Below, piece after piece: positions 1 to 6,838 of a stretch of 12,470 bases of DNA. This DNA comes from Lachnospiraceae bacterium UBA7160 (GTDB lineage Bacteria; Bacillota; Clostridia; Lachnospirales; Lachnospiraceae): the NCBI GenBank assembly GCA_002491565.1, contig DKWE01000093.1, positions 1 through 12,470 on the forward strand, in the 5' to 3' direction. The notes beneath the pieces were generated by a model. The model saw nothing but the letters and a program-made list of their open reading frames with translations. It was not told where the DNA came from and made no database searches. Both the position numbers and the translations under genes were made by a program. Position 1 is the first letter of the stretch. Every line of letters starts with the position of its first letter.

Positions 1-41
1 TCCCATTTTTTATGCATGGCTGAATTGTAACATACAAAACG

Positions 42-1004
42 TTACAGTTCCCCGCTCCGGTGGCAGGCGACGAGGCGGCCTCTCACTTCCCGGAGAGACG
101 GCTCCTCTGTGCGGCACCGGTCTGTGGCGTAGGGGCAGCGCGTGTGGAACCTGCAGCCGGCAGGCGGTGTGATGGGGCTTGGAATCTCGCCCTCCAGCAG
201 GGTCTTTTCCTCCCGCTTATGCGGATCTGCGATTGGGATGGCGTTCATCAGGAAGCGGGTATAGGGATGCACCGGATCCGCGTAGATCGTCCCGGAATCA
301 CCGATTTCACAGATCTTGCCAAGGAACATGACACATACGCGGTCCGAGATAAAGCGCACTACCGAAAGATCATGGCTGATAAACAGATAAGTCAGACCGT
401 ATGCCTGCTGGATATCCTTCAGCAGATTCAGCACCTGGCTCTGAACCGAAACATCCAGCGCTGAGACCGGCTCATCGCAGATGACCAGGGATGGGCGCAG
501 CGCAATCGCGCGGGCGATTCCGATACGCTGGCGCTGACCGCCGGAAAACTGATGCGGATAACGGTACAGGAATTCCCGCGGTACGCCGACCGCGTCCATC
601 AGTTCCAACACCCGCGCGGTCACTTCTTCCTTCGTGGAGCAAACCTTATGGGTGACTAGCGGCTCCGCGATAATATCCCGGACATTCATGCGCGGGTCAA
701 GAGAGGCATACGGATCCTGGAAAATCATCTGCATCTGACGGCGGTACGGCGCGAACTGCGCCGGCTTCAGCGCCGTCAGCTCCACATCCTTATAATACAC
801 ATGCCCGGCGGTCGGTCTGTGAAGCTGGATCAGGGTACGCCCAAGCGTTGATTTTCCACAGCCGCTCTCTCCGACCAGTGCAAGGCACTCGCCCTCATAA
901 ATCTCCATGCTGACATCGGAGACCGCATGCACGGCGCGCTTCCGGTCTACCTGGAACTCCTTCACCAGATGTTCACAGTGCAGCAGAACCTTCTTCTCAC
1001 TCAT
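42..1004 (-). CDS. Opp/Dpp-type ABC importer ATP-binding protein (OppF/DppF-like)
   Basis: One of the two nucleotide-binding subunits that hydrolyse ATP on the cytoplasmic face to drive import through the paired permeases. In the 320-residue product I see Walker A GESGCGKST (45-53), the Q-loop FQD (Q96), the ABC signature FSGGQRQR (153-160), Walker B with CDEP (176-179) and the switch histidine H211. The C-terminal oligopeptide-transporter extension carries four cysteines (C284, C290, C297, C314), a cluster known in this family as a possible iron-sulfur site. I chose the ATG at 1004, giving MSEKKVLL, because a GAGG motif lies just upstream and this start overlaps the stop of the preceding gene by 8 bases (ATGAGTGA), which suggests translational coupling. 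A longer reading to 1046 runs inside the upstream gene. It is the last gene of the operon, and no clear terminator follows in the 41 bases left. The family is certain; the exact substrate is not readable from this subunit. Confidence 0.95.
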   Translation of the reverse strand: MSEKKVLLHCEHLVKEFQVDRKRAVHAVSDVSMEIYEGECLALVGESGCGKSTLGRTLIQLHRPTAGHVYYKDVELTALKPAQFAPYRRQMQMIFQDPYASLDPRMNVRDIIAEPLVTHKVCSTKEEVTARVLELMDAVGVPREFLYRYPHQFSGGQRQRIGIARAIALRPSLVICDEPVSALDVSVQSQVLNLLKDIQQAYGLTYLFISHDLSVVRFISDRVCVMFLGKICEIGDSGTIYADPVHPYTRFLMNAIPIADPHKREEKTLLEGEIPSPITPPAGCRFHTRCPYATDRCRTEEPSLREVRGRLVACHRSGEL

Positions 1005-1983
1005 GGCTTGCCTCACTTTCCAGGGAGCCAAAGCACCGGCTCGCATGCCCCTCCCTCAACTCATATAATTCCGGCCTTTCCGTTTCACAGCGCGCAGACG
1101 ATTCCGGACAGCGATTGCAGAACGCACAGCCTTTCGGAAGGTGCATCAGATTCGGCACAACGCCCGGAATCGTAGAAAGCCGTTCTCTCTGCTCATCCAG
1201 ACGGATAATCGAAGCAAGCAAGCCCTTCGTATACGGATGCGCCGGATGGTCAAACAGTGTAAAGACATCTCCCTGCTCGACAATCTTTCCCGCATACATC
1301 ACATAGACATAGTCACACATCTGTGCGATCACACCGAGATTGTGCGAAATCAGCAGACAGCTCATCCCGCTGTTTTTGCAGAGCTCCTTGATTAATTTCA
1401 GGATCTGCGCCTCGATGGTCACATCCAGCGCGGTCGTCGGCTCATCCGCAATCAGCAGCTTCGGCTTGCAGACCATCGCCATCGCAATCATGACCCTCTG
1501 CCGCAGTCCTCCGGAAAGCTCGTGCGGATAACACTCATACCGCTTCTCCGGCTCGCTGATCCCTACCTGGCGGAAGACCTCAAGCACGCGGTTCTTCGCC
1601 TCTGTACGATCTACCTTCTGATGAACTAGGATCGCCTCGCGCACCTGCTTTCCAACCTTTACGACCGGGTTCAGGCTCGTCATCGGCTCCTGGAAAATCA
1701 TACTGATGTCCTCGCCGCGGATCTTTCTCCGCTCCCGGCTGCCGAGCTTCGTCAGGTCACGGCCTTCCAGCAGGATCGTTCCTCCCGCGATGCGGCCCGG
1801 ATATTTGAGCAGGTCCATAACAGACTTGGCTGTCATACTCTTACCACACCCGCTCTCCCCGACAATCCCTACAATCTTGCCGCGCGGCACGCGAAGCGAC
1901 ACGTCATCGACCGCTGGAGAGACACCCTTCCGGGTAAAAAAGTAGGATTTCAAATGGTTAATTTCCAGCAAACACTCTTCCAT
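997..1983 (-). CDS. Opp/Dpp-type ABC importer ATP-binding protein (OppD/DppD-like)
   Basis: The second nucleotide-binding subunit of the importer. The 328-residue product shows Walker A GESGCGKSM (42-50), Q-loop Q98, the signature LSGGLRQR (156-163), Walker B with ADEP (179-182) and the H-loop SHN (H214). A hydrophobic residue in place of Q in LSGGQ is normal for OppD/DppD, which sets it apart from its OppF-type neighbour. The C-terminal extension holds cysteines C286, C289, C292, C299 and C317, as in other peptide-transporter ATPases. The start is the ATG at 1983 (MEECLLEIN), with AGGAGGG six bases upstream. A GTG at 1998 would extend it by five codons but lies in the stop codon of the permease gene and has no ribosome site. 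It sits 11 bases after the permease stop and overlaps the next ATPase gene. Confidence 0.95.
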   Translation of the reverse strand: MEECLLEINHLKSYFFTRKGVSPAVDDVSLRVPRGKIVGIVGESGCGKSMTAKSVMDLLKYPGRIAGGTILLEGRDLTKLGSRERRKIRGEDISMIFQEPMTSLNPVVKVGKQVREAILVHQKVDRTEAKNRVLEVFRQVGISEPEKRYECYPHELSGGLRQRVMIAMAMVCKPKLLIADEPTTALDVTIEAQILKLIKELCKNSGMSCLLISHNLGVIAQMCDYVYVMYAGKIVEQGDVFTLFDHPAHPYTKGLLASIIRLDEQRERLSTIPGVVPNLMHLPKGCAFCNRCPESSARCETERPELYELREGHASRCFGSLESEASHE

Positions 1984-1994
1984 GACGTCCCTCC

Positions 1995-2912
1995 TCACGA
2001 ATTTTTCAGATGCGGATCCAGTACATCCCGCAGGCCGTCACCCAAAAAGTTGAAGGCCAGCACTACCAGCATAATCGCCGCACTCGGCACAAGACTCAGC
2101 CACGGCGCATTGTAAAGGAACGTACGCCCCATATTTACCATCAGGCCCCAGGAAGAATTGGGCAGCTGCACGCCGATTCCAAGGAAGCTTAGGGAACTCT
2201 CCGAAAGAATCGCAGACGGAACATTCAGAGTAAACAACACGATCAGGGACGGAATGCAGTTCGGCAGGATATGCCGGAAAATGATAGCAACGTCCTTCAC
2301 ACCCATGCTGCGCGCTGCCTCCACGTATTCCGTCTCGCGCAGAGAGAGCGTCTCCGAGCGCACGACACGCGCCACGCTCGCCCAGTTTGTCACCGCCAAC
2401 GCGATAAAAATACTCACAATGCCGTCGCCCATCGTATACATGATCACCATCGCAAGCAACAGCGACGGGAAGGACAGCACGACATCCGCAAGACGCATGA
2501 TAACAGAGTCCGTGATGCCCCCGATATAGCCGCTCACCATGCCGAGCACCGCGCCGACCAGCATAGAAATGATAGTCGGGACAATGCCAACTACCAGCGA
2601 AACACGCGCACCATACAGCAGGCGGGTCAGCACATCGCGCCCAAGCTCATCTGTTCCGAGCAGGTGCTTCGAAGACGGCGGAGCAAGCCGCGCCATCAGA
2701 TCCATCTCATCAAAATCGAACGGAGTCAGATAAGGTGCGAACACTGCGGCAAGAATAAACACCGCAATCACAACCGCTGAAAAGACCGCAAGCTTATTGT
2801 CCGCCGCCATGCGGCCCATCTTATCTTTTAATGTATCACTCTCTCCTAACTGGGCCGCGAGCGCTTCCTTCCGGTCAACCTCCTGCCCCGGCTGTTCTTT
2901 TTTCCGTCTCAT
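1995..2912 (-). CDS. Opp/Dpp-type ABC importer permease (OppC/DppC-like)
   Basis: Integral membrane subunit that forms half of the translocation channel. In the 305-residue product, a charged cytoplasmic N-terminus (1-40) precedes a first membrane helix (about 41-60). Next come the segment HLLGTDELGRDVLTRLLYGA (83-102), a hallmark of DppC/OppC proteins, further hydrophobic helices, and the ATPase-docking EAA loop (about 195-218, with EYVEAARSMG and HILPN). It ends with the typical GDGLRDVLDP. The ATG at 2912 is chosen because AAAGGGGG lies about eight bases upstream and the previous gene stops only two bases before it. A GTG two codons earlier would sit on top of that ribosome site. It pairs with the OppB-type permease just upstream. 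Confidence 0.95.
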   Translation of the reverse strand: MRRKKEQPGQEVDRKEALAAQLGESDTLKDKMGRMAADNKLAVFSAVVIAVFILAAVFAPYLTPFDFDEMDLMARLAPPSSKHLLGTDELGRDVLTRLLYGARVSLVVGIVPTIISMLVGAVLGMVSGYIGGITDSVIMRLADVVLSFPSLLLAMVIMYTMGDGIVSIFIALAVTNWASVARVVRSETLSLRETEYVEAARSMGVKDVAIIFRHILPNCIPSLIVLFTLNVPSAILSESSLSFLGIGVQLPNSSWGLMVNMGRTFLYNAPWLSLVPSAAIMLVVLAFNFLGDGLRDVLDPHLKNS

Positions 2913-2914
2913 GC

Positions 2915-3838
2915 TCACGCCCCCTTTCGAATCCGCGGATCCAGTACCGTATACAGACAATCTGCGACCAGATTGCCAAGAATCACAATCACCGTCGTAA
3001 ACAGCACTGTCCCCTGGAGCAGCGGGATATCCCGGCTTGTGATCGCATCCACCGCAAGACGGCCAATCCCGTTAATCGAAAAGATTGTCTCCGTGATGAC
3101 TGCTCCGGAGAGCAGGCTGGAAATCTGCAGCGCCATCATCGTGATGACCGGAAGCATCGCATTGCGCAGCGCGTGAAGAAAAATCACAGCCGGACGGCCA
3201 AGCCCCTTCGCCTTTGCTGTATCTATGTAGTCTTCCTGGAGCACCTCCACCAGCGTCGAACGCGTCAGACGCGCGATACTTCCCGCGCTGTTCCAACCAA
3301 GCGCCACTGCAGGAAGAATGAACCCGGTCCATTTCTCTACGCCGGAAATGCTGACCCAGCCCAGGCGGTAAGCAATCAGATACTGCAGTACCATCGCCAC
3401 CATAAAGACCGGAATCGAGACGCCAAACAGGGAGAAGCCCATAAACAGGCGGTCCAGAATGCCGTCCTTCGTTACTGCAGCAACCACGCCGCAGAGAATG
3501 CCGATCATCCAGGCAATCGCTGCCGCGATGAGCGCAAGCTTCACGGTATTCGGAAATGCCGCTGCCAGAAGCTCCGTCACTGGCTTATGCAAGGTATAGC
3601 TCGTGCCAAAATTTCCGGTGCAGATATCCTTCAGATACGTCCAGAACTGTACATAAAATGGCTTGTCAAGATCCATCTCCGCTGTCAGACGCGCGATGGT
3701 CTCCGCATCCGCGTGCTCGCCCATCATCGTTGTAATCGCGTCTCCGGGGACGATCCGAAGGAGAATAAAAATTGCGAGTGATACGCAAAACAGCACCAGA
3801 AGCGTCTGCAGCACCCGTCTTCCTATATTTTTTGCCAT
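2915..3838 (-). CDS. Opp/Dpp-type ABC importer permease (OppB/DppB-like)
   Basis: The partner permease subunit, 307 residues. The N-terminal helix (about 8-28) ends in the family motif LLRIVPGDA. A long extracytoplasmic segment follows (about 33-98, with GNFGTSY), then several helices and the EAA loop (about 202-226, with DYIDTAKAKGLG and HALRNAMLPV) that contacts the ATPases. It ends with the characteristic LDPRIRKG. The start is the ATG at 3838 (MAKNIGRR) behind an AAGGA motif. In-frame codons further upstream (to 3934) cover the intercistronic hairpin and lack a good ribosome site. The gap of about 100 bases to the binding-protein gene contains that hairpin, so this is where expression of the membrane complex can be set lower than that of the binding protein. 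Confidence 0.95.
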   Translation of the reverse strand: MAKNIGRRVLQTLLVLFCVSLAIFILLRIVPGDAITTMMGEHADAETIARLTAEMDLDKPFYVQFWTYLKDICTGNFGTSYTLHKPVTELLAAAFPNTVKLALIAAAIAWMIGILCGVVAAVTKDGILDRLFMGFSLFGVSIPVFMVAMVLQYLIAYRLGWVSISGVEKWTGFILPAVALGWNSAGSIARLTRSTLVEVLQEDYIDTAKAKGLGRPAVIFLHALRNAMLPVITMMALQISSLLSGAVITETIFSINGIGRLAVDAITSRDIPLLQGTVLFTTVIVILGNLVADCLYTVLDPRIRKGA

Positions 3839-3893
3839 ACGGTCCTTATCCTTTCCGTTCCCGCTTCCCATTTTTACTGCGCATTTTGGGGAA

Positions 3894-3922
3894 ACCGGGT
3901 CCTGCGGACTGCAGAACCCGGT
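3894..3922 (-). promoter_or_regulatory. Intercistronic hairpin between binding protein and permease genes
   Basis: The minus-strand RNA can form a 12-bp stem, ACCGGGTTCTGC with GCAGGACCCGGT, closed by a 5-base loop. One pair is a G-U wobble that would be a C-A mismatch in plus-strand RNA, so the structure fits the operon transcript. It lies about 16 bases after the stop codon of the binding protein. Only a short TTT follows, so it is more likely a 3'-end stabiliser or partial terminator than a full terminator. Such hairpins are known to raise binding protein levels over membrane subunits in other ABC operons; here that role is inferred. Confidence 0.75.
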
Positions 3923-3937
3923 CTGGTAAAACAAGCT

Positions 3938-5533
3938 TTAGTTCATGGTTACATCTCTTAAATAGAAGTCACTGTAGCCCGCCCAGTGCGGCTCATAATG
4001 TGCTACCTCATCGCTGATCGCATAGAAATGACTCAGTGCGTAAAGCGGCAGCCACTGATAATCCTCGTGGATAATCTTCTCTTCCAGAGCCTGATACTCC
4101 GCATAGCGCTCCTCGTCGTCGATGATGCTGGAAGCAGCCGCAACACGCGCGATGATATCCGCATCCTTGTAATTTACAGAACGAAGCACACAGTTCTCTG
4201 CGCTTCCAAAGAAGGTATACATGATATTTGCCGGATCGTTGTAGTCCATCGTCCAAGTTCCGAGGAAAGAAGCCATCTCGCCGGACTTTCTCGTTGCAAG
4301 CCAGCTCGACTCATCATACGTCTTGATCTCCGCGTTGATGCCAACTGCCGCAAGCTGCTGCTGCACAATCTGGTATACCATCTGCAGATTGGAGCTTGCC
4401 GTCGAATCCAGCGCCATCTCAAATGTTACCTGTCCTTCTGAATAGCCTGCATCCGCAAGCACCTGCTTCGCGCCCTCCGGATCATAGACGATCTCGGTCG
4501 CATTGTCATTGTGGCCGACCACGCCGGTCGGAATAATGCCATTTTCCAGATGTCCGTCGCCACTGTAAACAGCCTGCAGGATCGCCTCCCGATCTACTGC
4601 CATCTGAACCGCACGGCGCACCTGCGGATCAGAAAGATACTCATCATTTGCATTCATGGACATATAGGTCAATGCCAGACGGTTTCTGGACACGATTTTA
4701 TCTGCATACTGTGTCTTATAAGTGGAGGATACAATCGAAGCATCCTGGTAATCCAGATCCAGAATGTCCAGCTCCCCATTCTGATACATCAGATTCTGCG
4801 TAGATGCATCCGGAATGATGTGGATCACGCACTTCTCAACGGAGGTCGGATCACCCCAGTAATTCGGATTCTTCTCCAGTGTGATGTGATCGTTATTTAC
4901 CCACTCTGTCACCATATACGGGCCGCTTCCTACCGTCTCCTCAAGAGAAATACCGAAATTCGCCGCAGCTTCTACCGTCGTCTTATCGATGATGCTGACA
5001 GCCGGGGCAGTCAGCTCTGCGATAAAGCCTGCATTTGGCTTTGAAAGCGTCATAGACACCTGATAATCTCCATCTACTGTGAGACCGGAAATCGCATCCG
5101 CTGTTCCATCCATAAACTCCTGCGCACCAACCAGCTCAAGCGGAATGTCCGCGTTGACGGATTCCGGAGAGAGCAGATGCATGAACGTATACTCTACATC
5201 CTCTGCAGTCAGAGCCTCGCCGTTGCTGAAGGTCACTCCTTCCTTCAGCGTGAAGGTATAGGTCAGGCCGTCCTCACTCACCGTATAGTCCGCGCACAGG
5301 CTGTTCACGATCTCTGTGCTTTCGTCCTCGAGAACCCGGATCTCAAACAGGCGGTCAAAGACATTGATCGGAATGAGATAGTCAGCAGTTGTCTTCATCA
5401 CATCCATCGTGGAAACATCTGCGTTCAGCGCCACGTCCAGCACGCCGTCGGCAGCATACGCGGTCATCCCGGCCCCTGCCATGCCAGATGCCAGTGCGCA
5501 TGCGAAAAGCACATTCGTTGTTCTCTTTTTCAT
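3938..5533 (-). CDS. Extracellular solute-binding protein, family 5 (peptide/lysine-type importer)
   Basis: Captures the substrate outside the membrane and delivers it to the permease pair. The 531-residue product has a Sec signal peptide: KKR at 2-4, a hydrophobic core to about residue 23, and a likely cleavage after AYA (25-27). The body matches family-5 (SBP_bac_5) proteins: EDGLTYTFTLKEGVTFSNGE (87-106), LTAEDVEYTF (108-117), GSGPYMVTEW (202-211) followed by LEKNPNYWGD (219-228), and DPQVRRAVQMAVDRE (302-316). The length is normal for the family. The ATG at 5533 is preceded by GAGGAGG at 8 bases; the open frame continues to 5839 only because it runs through the riboswitch leader. It has no convincing lipobox: the only early cysteine, C12, sits inside the hydrophobic core as LFAC. 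Substrate: lysine, lysine peptides or a lysine precursor are inferred only from the upstream lysine riboswitch. Confidence 0.95.
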   Translation of the reverse strand: MKKRTTNVLFACALASGMAGAGMTAYAADGVLDVALNADVSTMDVMKTTADYLIPINVFDRLFEIRVLEDESTEIVNSLCADYTVSEDGLTYTFTLKEGVTFSNGEALTAEDVEYTFMHLLSPESVNADIPLELVGAQEFMDGTADAISGLTVDGDYQVSMTLSKPNAGFIAELTAPAVSIIDKTTVEAAANFGISLEETVGSGPYMVTEWVNNDHITLEKNPNYWGDPTSVEKCVIHIIPDASTQNLMYQNGELDILDLDYQDASIVSSTYKTQYADKIVSRNRLALTYMSMNANDEYLSDPQVRRAVQMAVDREAILQAVYSGDGHLENGIIPTGVVGHNDNATEIVYDPEGAKQVLADAGYSEGQVTFEMALDSTASSNLQMVYQIVQQQLAAVGINAEIKTYDESSWLATRKSGEMASFLGTWTMDYNDPANIMYTFFGSAENCVLRSVNYKDADIIARVAAASSIIDDEERYAEYQALEEKIIHEDYQWLPLYALSHFYAISDEVAHYEPHWAGYSDFYLRDVTMN

Positions 5534-5640
5534 AGTACGATCCTCCTCGTTTAAATTGTGGAAATGCCCTCCTGGAATCCTCCGCGGATCTCTGCATCTC
5601 CGCCTTCGGGAAAAGAAAAGAATCTCACGGCTGAACTTTT

Positions 5641-5675
5641 GCAACAAAAATGCAGCCACTTCCGGTACGGCTGCA
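5641..5675 (-). terminator. Riboswitch-controlled intrinsic terminator
   Basis: In the minus-strand leader, TGCAGCC (5675-5669) pairs perfectly with GGCTGCA (5657-5651) across an 11-base loop and is followed at once by TTTTTGTT. This is a classical Rho-independent terminator placed about 108 bases before the binding-protein ATG and about 30 bases after the riboswitch aptamer. The aptamer's 3' P1 region (GCTGT within 5716-5711) can instead pair with the 5' arm of this stem (GCAGC), giving a plausible antiterminator. Expected logic: lysine bound, P1 closed, terminator forms, operon off. Confidence 0.85.
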
Positions 5676-5707
5676 ATATCCATCTCTATTCGAAAACACC
5701 TTTGTTT

Positions 5708-5882
5708 AAGAACAGCTCTCCGCACCGGAAAGTGCGACAGTCCGGCAGATATTGTCTGACAGACCAGCAAAAGAGCCCTGCAGTAGTTCTTCTGCTTCGG
5801 CACCGATCCCTTTTCCCCGCTCCTTGGCCTGCAGACCATCCTGACAGCGGGGTACTCTTGGTCAGGCGCACCTCAGATTCTT
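5708..5882 (-). promoter_or_regulatory. Lysine riboswitch (L box) aptamer
   Basis: Recognised by comparison with the B. subtilis lysC leader recalled from memory. The conserved blocks occur in the right order: AGGTGCG (5873-5867), CAAGAGTA (5860-5853), a GAAAAGGG block (about 5815-5808), GCCGAAGC (about 5801-5794), TTGCTGG (5770-5764), ACTGTC (5741-5736) and GGAGAGC (5721-5715). The helices also form. P1 is AAGAA/TTCTT (5882-5878 with 5712-5708) plus further pairs. In P2, CCCCGCT pairs with AGCGGGG (5852-5846 with 5821-5815). In P3, GCAGAAGA pairs with TCTTTTGC (5795-5788 with 5774-5767). P4 contains CAGA/TCTG, and P5 is CGCAC/GTGCG (5736-5732 with 5725-5721). The length of about 175 bases is typical. 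The family senses free L-lysine and usually represses lysine biosynthesis or uptake genes. Here it controls a peptide-type ABC importer. Confidence 0.93.
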
Positions 5883-5890
5883 TGCAATTG

Positions 5891-5919
5891 AGTATACGCC
5901 AGCTCTTTCGGGAAAGCAA
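5891..5919 (-). promoter_or_regulatory. Promoter of the riboswitch-controlled importer operon
   Basis: On the minus strand, a -35 TTGCTT (5919-5914) and a -10 TATACT (5896-5891) are separated by exactly 17 bases. The predicted transcription start, near 5884, falls directly at the first bases of riboswitch helix P1. That fit of promoter and aptamer is strong support for both. The leader of the binding-protein mRNA is then about 350 bases long. Confidence 0.75.
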
Positions 5920-5947
5920 GAGAATTCACACTTCAGGCAGTTTTTTT

Positions 5948-5969
5948 ATTGTACTAAATTTAGTACAAT
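5948..5969. promoter_or_regulatory. Perfect 22-bp palindrome, possible operator
   Basis: The half-site ATTGTACTAAA is followed directly by its exact reverse complement, giving a 22-bp perfect dyad with no spacer. It is very AT-rich compared with its surroundings. It lies about 29 bases upstream of the operon's -35 box (centre near -75) and about 40 bases after the stop of the DUF218 gene. It is not an intrinsic terminator: in the minus-strand transcript it is followed by a run of A, not U. A binding site for a dimeric regulator is the best guess. The regulator cannot be named from the sequence. Confidence 0.5.
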
Positions 5970-6009
5970 CCGCTTTGCCGCCGTCCTGTTGTCTGCTGAG
6001 ACAGACGCC

Positions 6010-6768
6010 TTAAATCTGCCCGGTCAGCTTCGCGACCAGCAGCGCGCAGATCTCACGGATCACGTAGTGCGGCTGCATCCCGGGGTCCGACGGAGCCGGA
6101 ATCAGGGAAATGTCCCGATAACCTTGCTTCTTTGCCATCCGGCCGGCACGATAGACATGGAAGTCATTGGAAAGAATACCAACCCGGCTGCTGCGGATGT
6201 CTCGCAGTTCCCTGCAAAACTGCAGATTCTCCTGCGTGCTTGTCGAACGGTCTTCCTGAATCAGCCGCTCTTCTTCCACCCCAGCCGCTACTAAATACTC
6301 ATACATGCACTCTGCTTCACTGATGTCTTCCCCGGAACCTTTTCCTCCTGAGAGGAAAAACAGCGTATCCGGATTCTCTCTTGCATAGTCCGCCGCGCAG
6401 TCCAGCCGTTTGAGCAGGGCACGGGACGGGGTATTCCCACGCACCTGTGCACCGAGCACAATCACGTAGTCCAGGTCTTGCGCAGGCTTAGAGAGCATCC
6501 CGCCGCATATTTGCGCACCGATGCAGACACACAGAAGAAGCCCAACTGTGGCAAGCAGCGCCGCCGCCCACAGAAAAAAGCGCACCGGGGAGTCCGGATG
6601 ACCGCCAAGATAACGCATTCCCACATACACCGCCATCAAAAATCCACCGCCAGCGATCCATATCCAGGCAAAATCCGCTGACATCCCTGCATACAGCACG
6701 ATTGCTGCGTAATAAAGAAAGCAGAGGATGCCAAGAACCAGGCATCCATTCTGCAAGATATGCTTCAT
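6010..6768 (-). CDS. DUF218 membrane protein (YdcF/SanA/ElyC-like)
   Basis: A 252-residue protein with three hydrophobic segments (about 7-27, 33-53 and 65-88) followed by a DUF218 domain (about 99-235). Family motifs visible are VIVLGAQVRGNTPSRALLKR (102-121), FFLSGGKGSGEDISEAECM (137-155), EDRSTSTQENL (172-182) and NDFHVYRAG (201-209). Members such as SanA and ElyC are linked to cell-envelope integrity in Gram-negative bacteria, but the biochemical activity of the family is not settled, so no reaction is claimed. The ATG at 6768 has AAAGGGA close upstream. It is preceded by a structured leader and a mini-ORF. It may be co-transcribed with the SEC-C gene upstream, since I found no clear promoter between them. 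It is separate from the ABC operon, which has its own promoter. Confidence 0.88.
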   Translation of the reverse strand: MKHILQNGCLVLGILCFLYYAAIVLYAGMSADFAWIWIAGGGFLMAVYVGMRYLGGHPDSPVRFFLWAAALLATVGLLLCVCIGAQICGGMLSKPAQDLDYVIVLGAQVRGNTPSRALLKRLDCAADYARENPDTLFFLSGGKGSGEDISEAECMYEYLVAAGVEEERLIQEDRSTSTQENLQFCRELRDIRSSRVGILSNDFHVYRAGRMAKKQGYRDISLIPAPSDPGMQPHYVIREICALLVAKLTGQI

Positions 6769-6807
6769 AAAATCCCTTTCCGCACAGCGGCAGCCACATA
6801 CGCTCCG

Positions 6808-6828
6808 TTATACTTCTTCCAATGTCAT
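6808..6828 (-). CDS. Possible six-codon leader ORF (MTLEEV)
   Basis: An ATG at 6828 stands six bases behind a perfect GGAGG and reads MTLEEV before a TAA at 6810-6808. It is in frame with the DUF218 gene, whose own ATG comes 39 bases after this stop. It could be a leader peptide for translational coupling or the remains of an older start. The strong ribosome site is the only direct evidence that it is translated. Confidence 0.25.
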   Translation of the reverse strand: MTLEEV

Positions 6829-6838
6829 TTTGTTCCTC

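Noticed and set aside
22..50. Inverted repeat GAATTGTAAC / GTTACAGTTC around the stop of the last ABC gene as an operon terminator
   Set aside because: In the minus-strand transcript the hairpin is followed by AGCCATGCATAAAAAA, an A-run and not a U-run, and the stem includes the stop codon. It is not a standard terminator; the true one is probably outside the window.
2831..3781. 316-codon open frame on the plus strand
   Set aside because: It lies antisense to both permease genes, which have full family motifs; its predicted product is rich in Arg, His and Gln with no domain, typical of a shadow frame.
5534..5839. Longer start for the binding protein (to 5839)
   Set aside because: That stretch is the riboswitch leader with the terminator. 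The ATG at 5533 has an ideal ribosome site and begins a textbook signal peptide.
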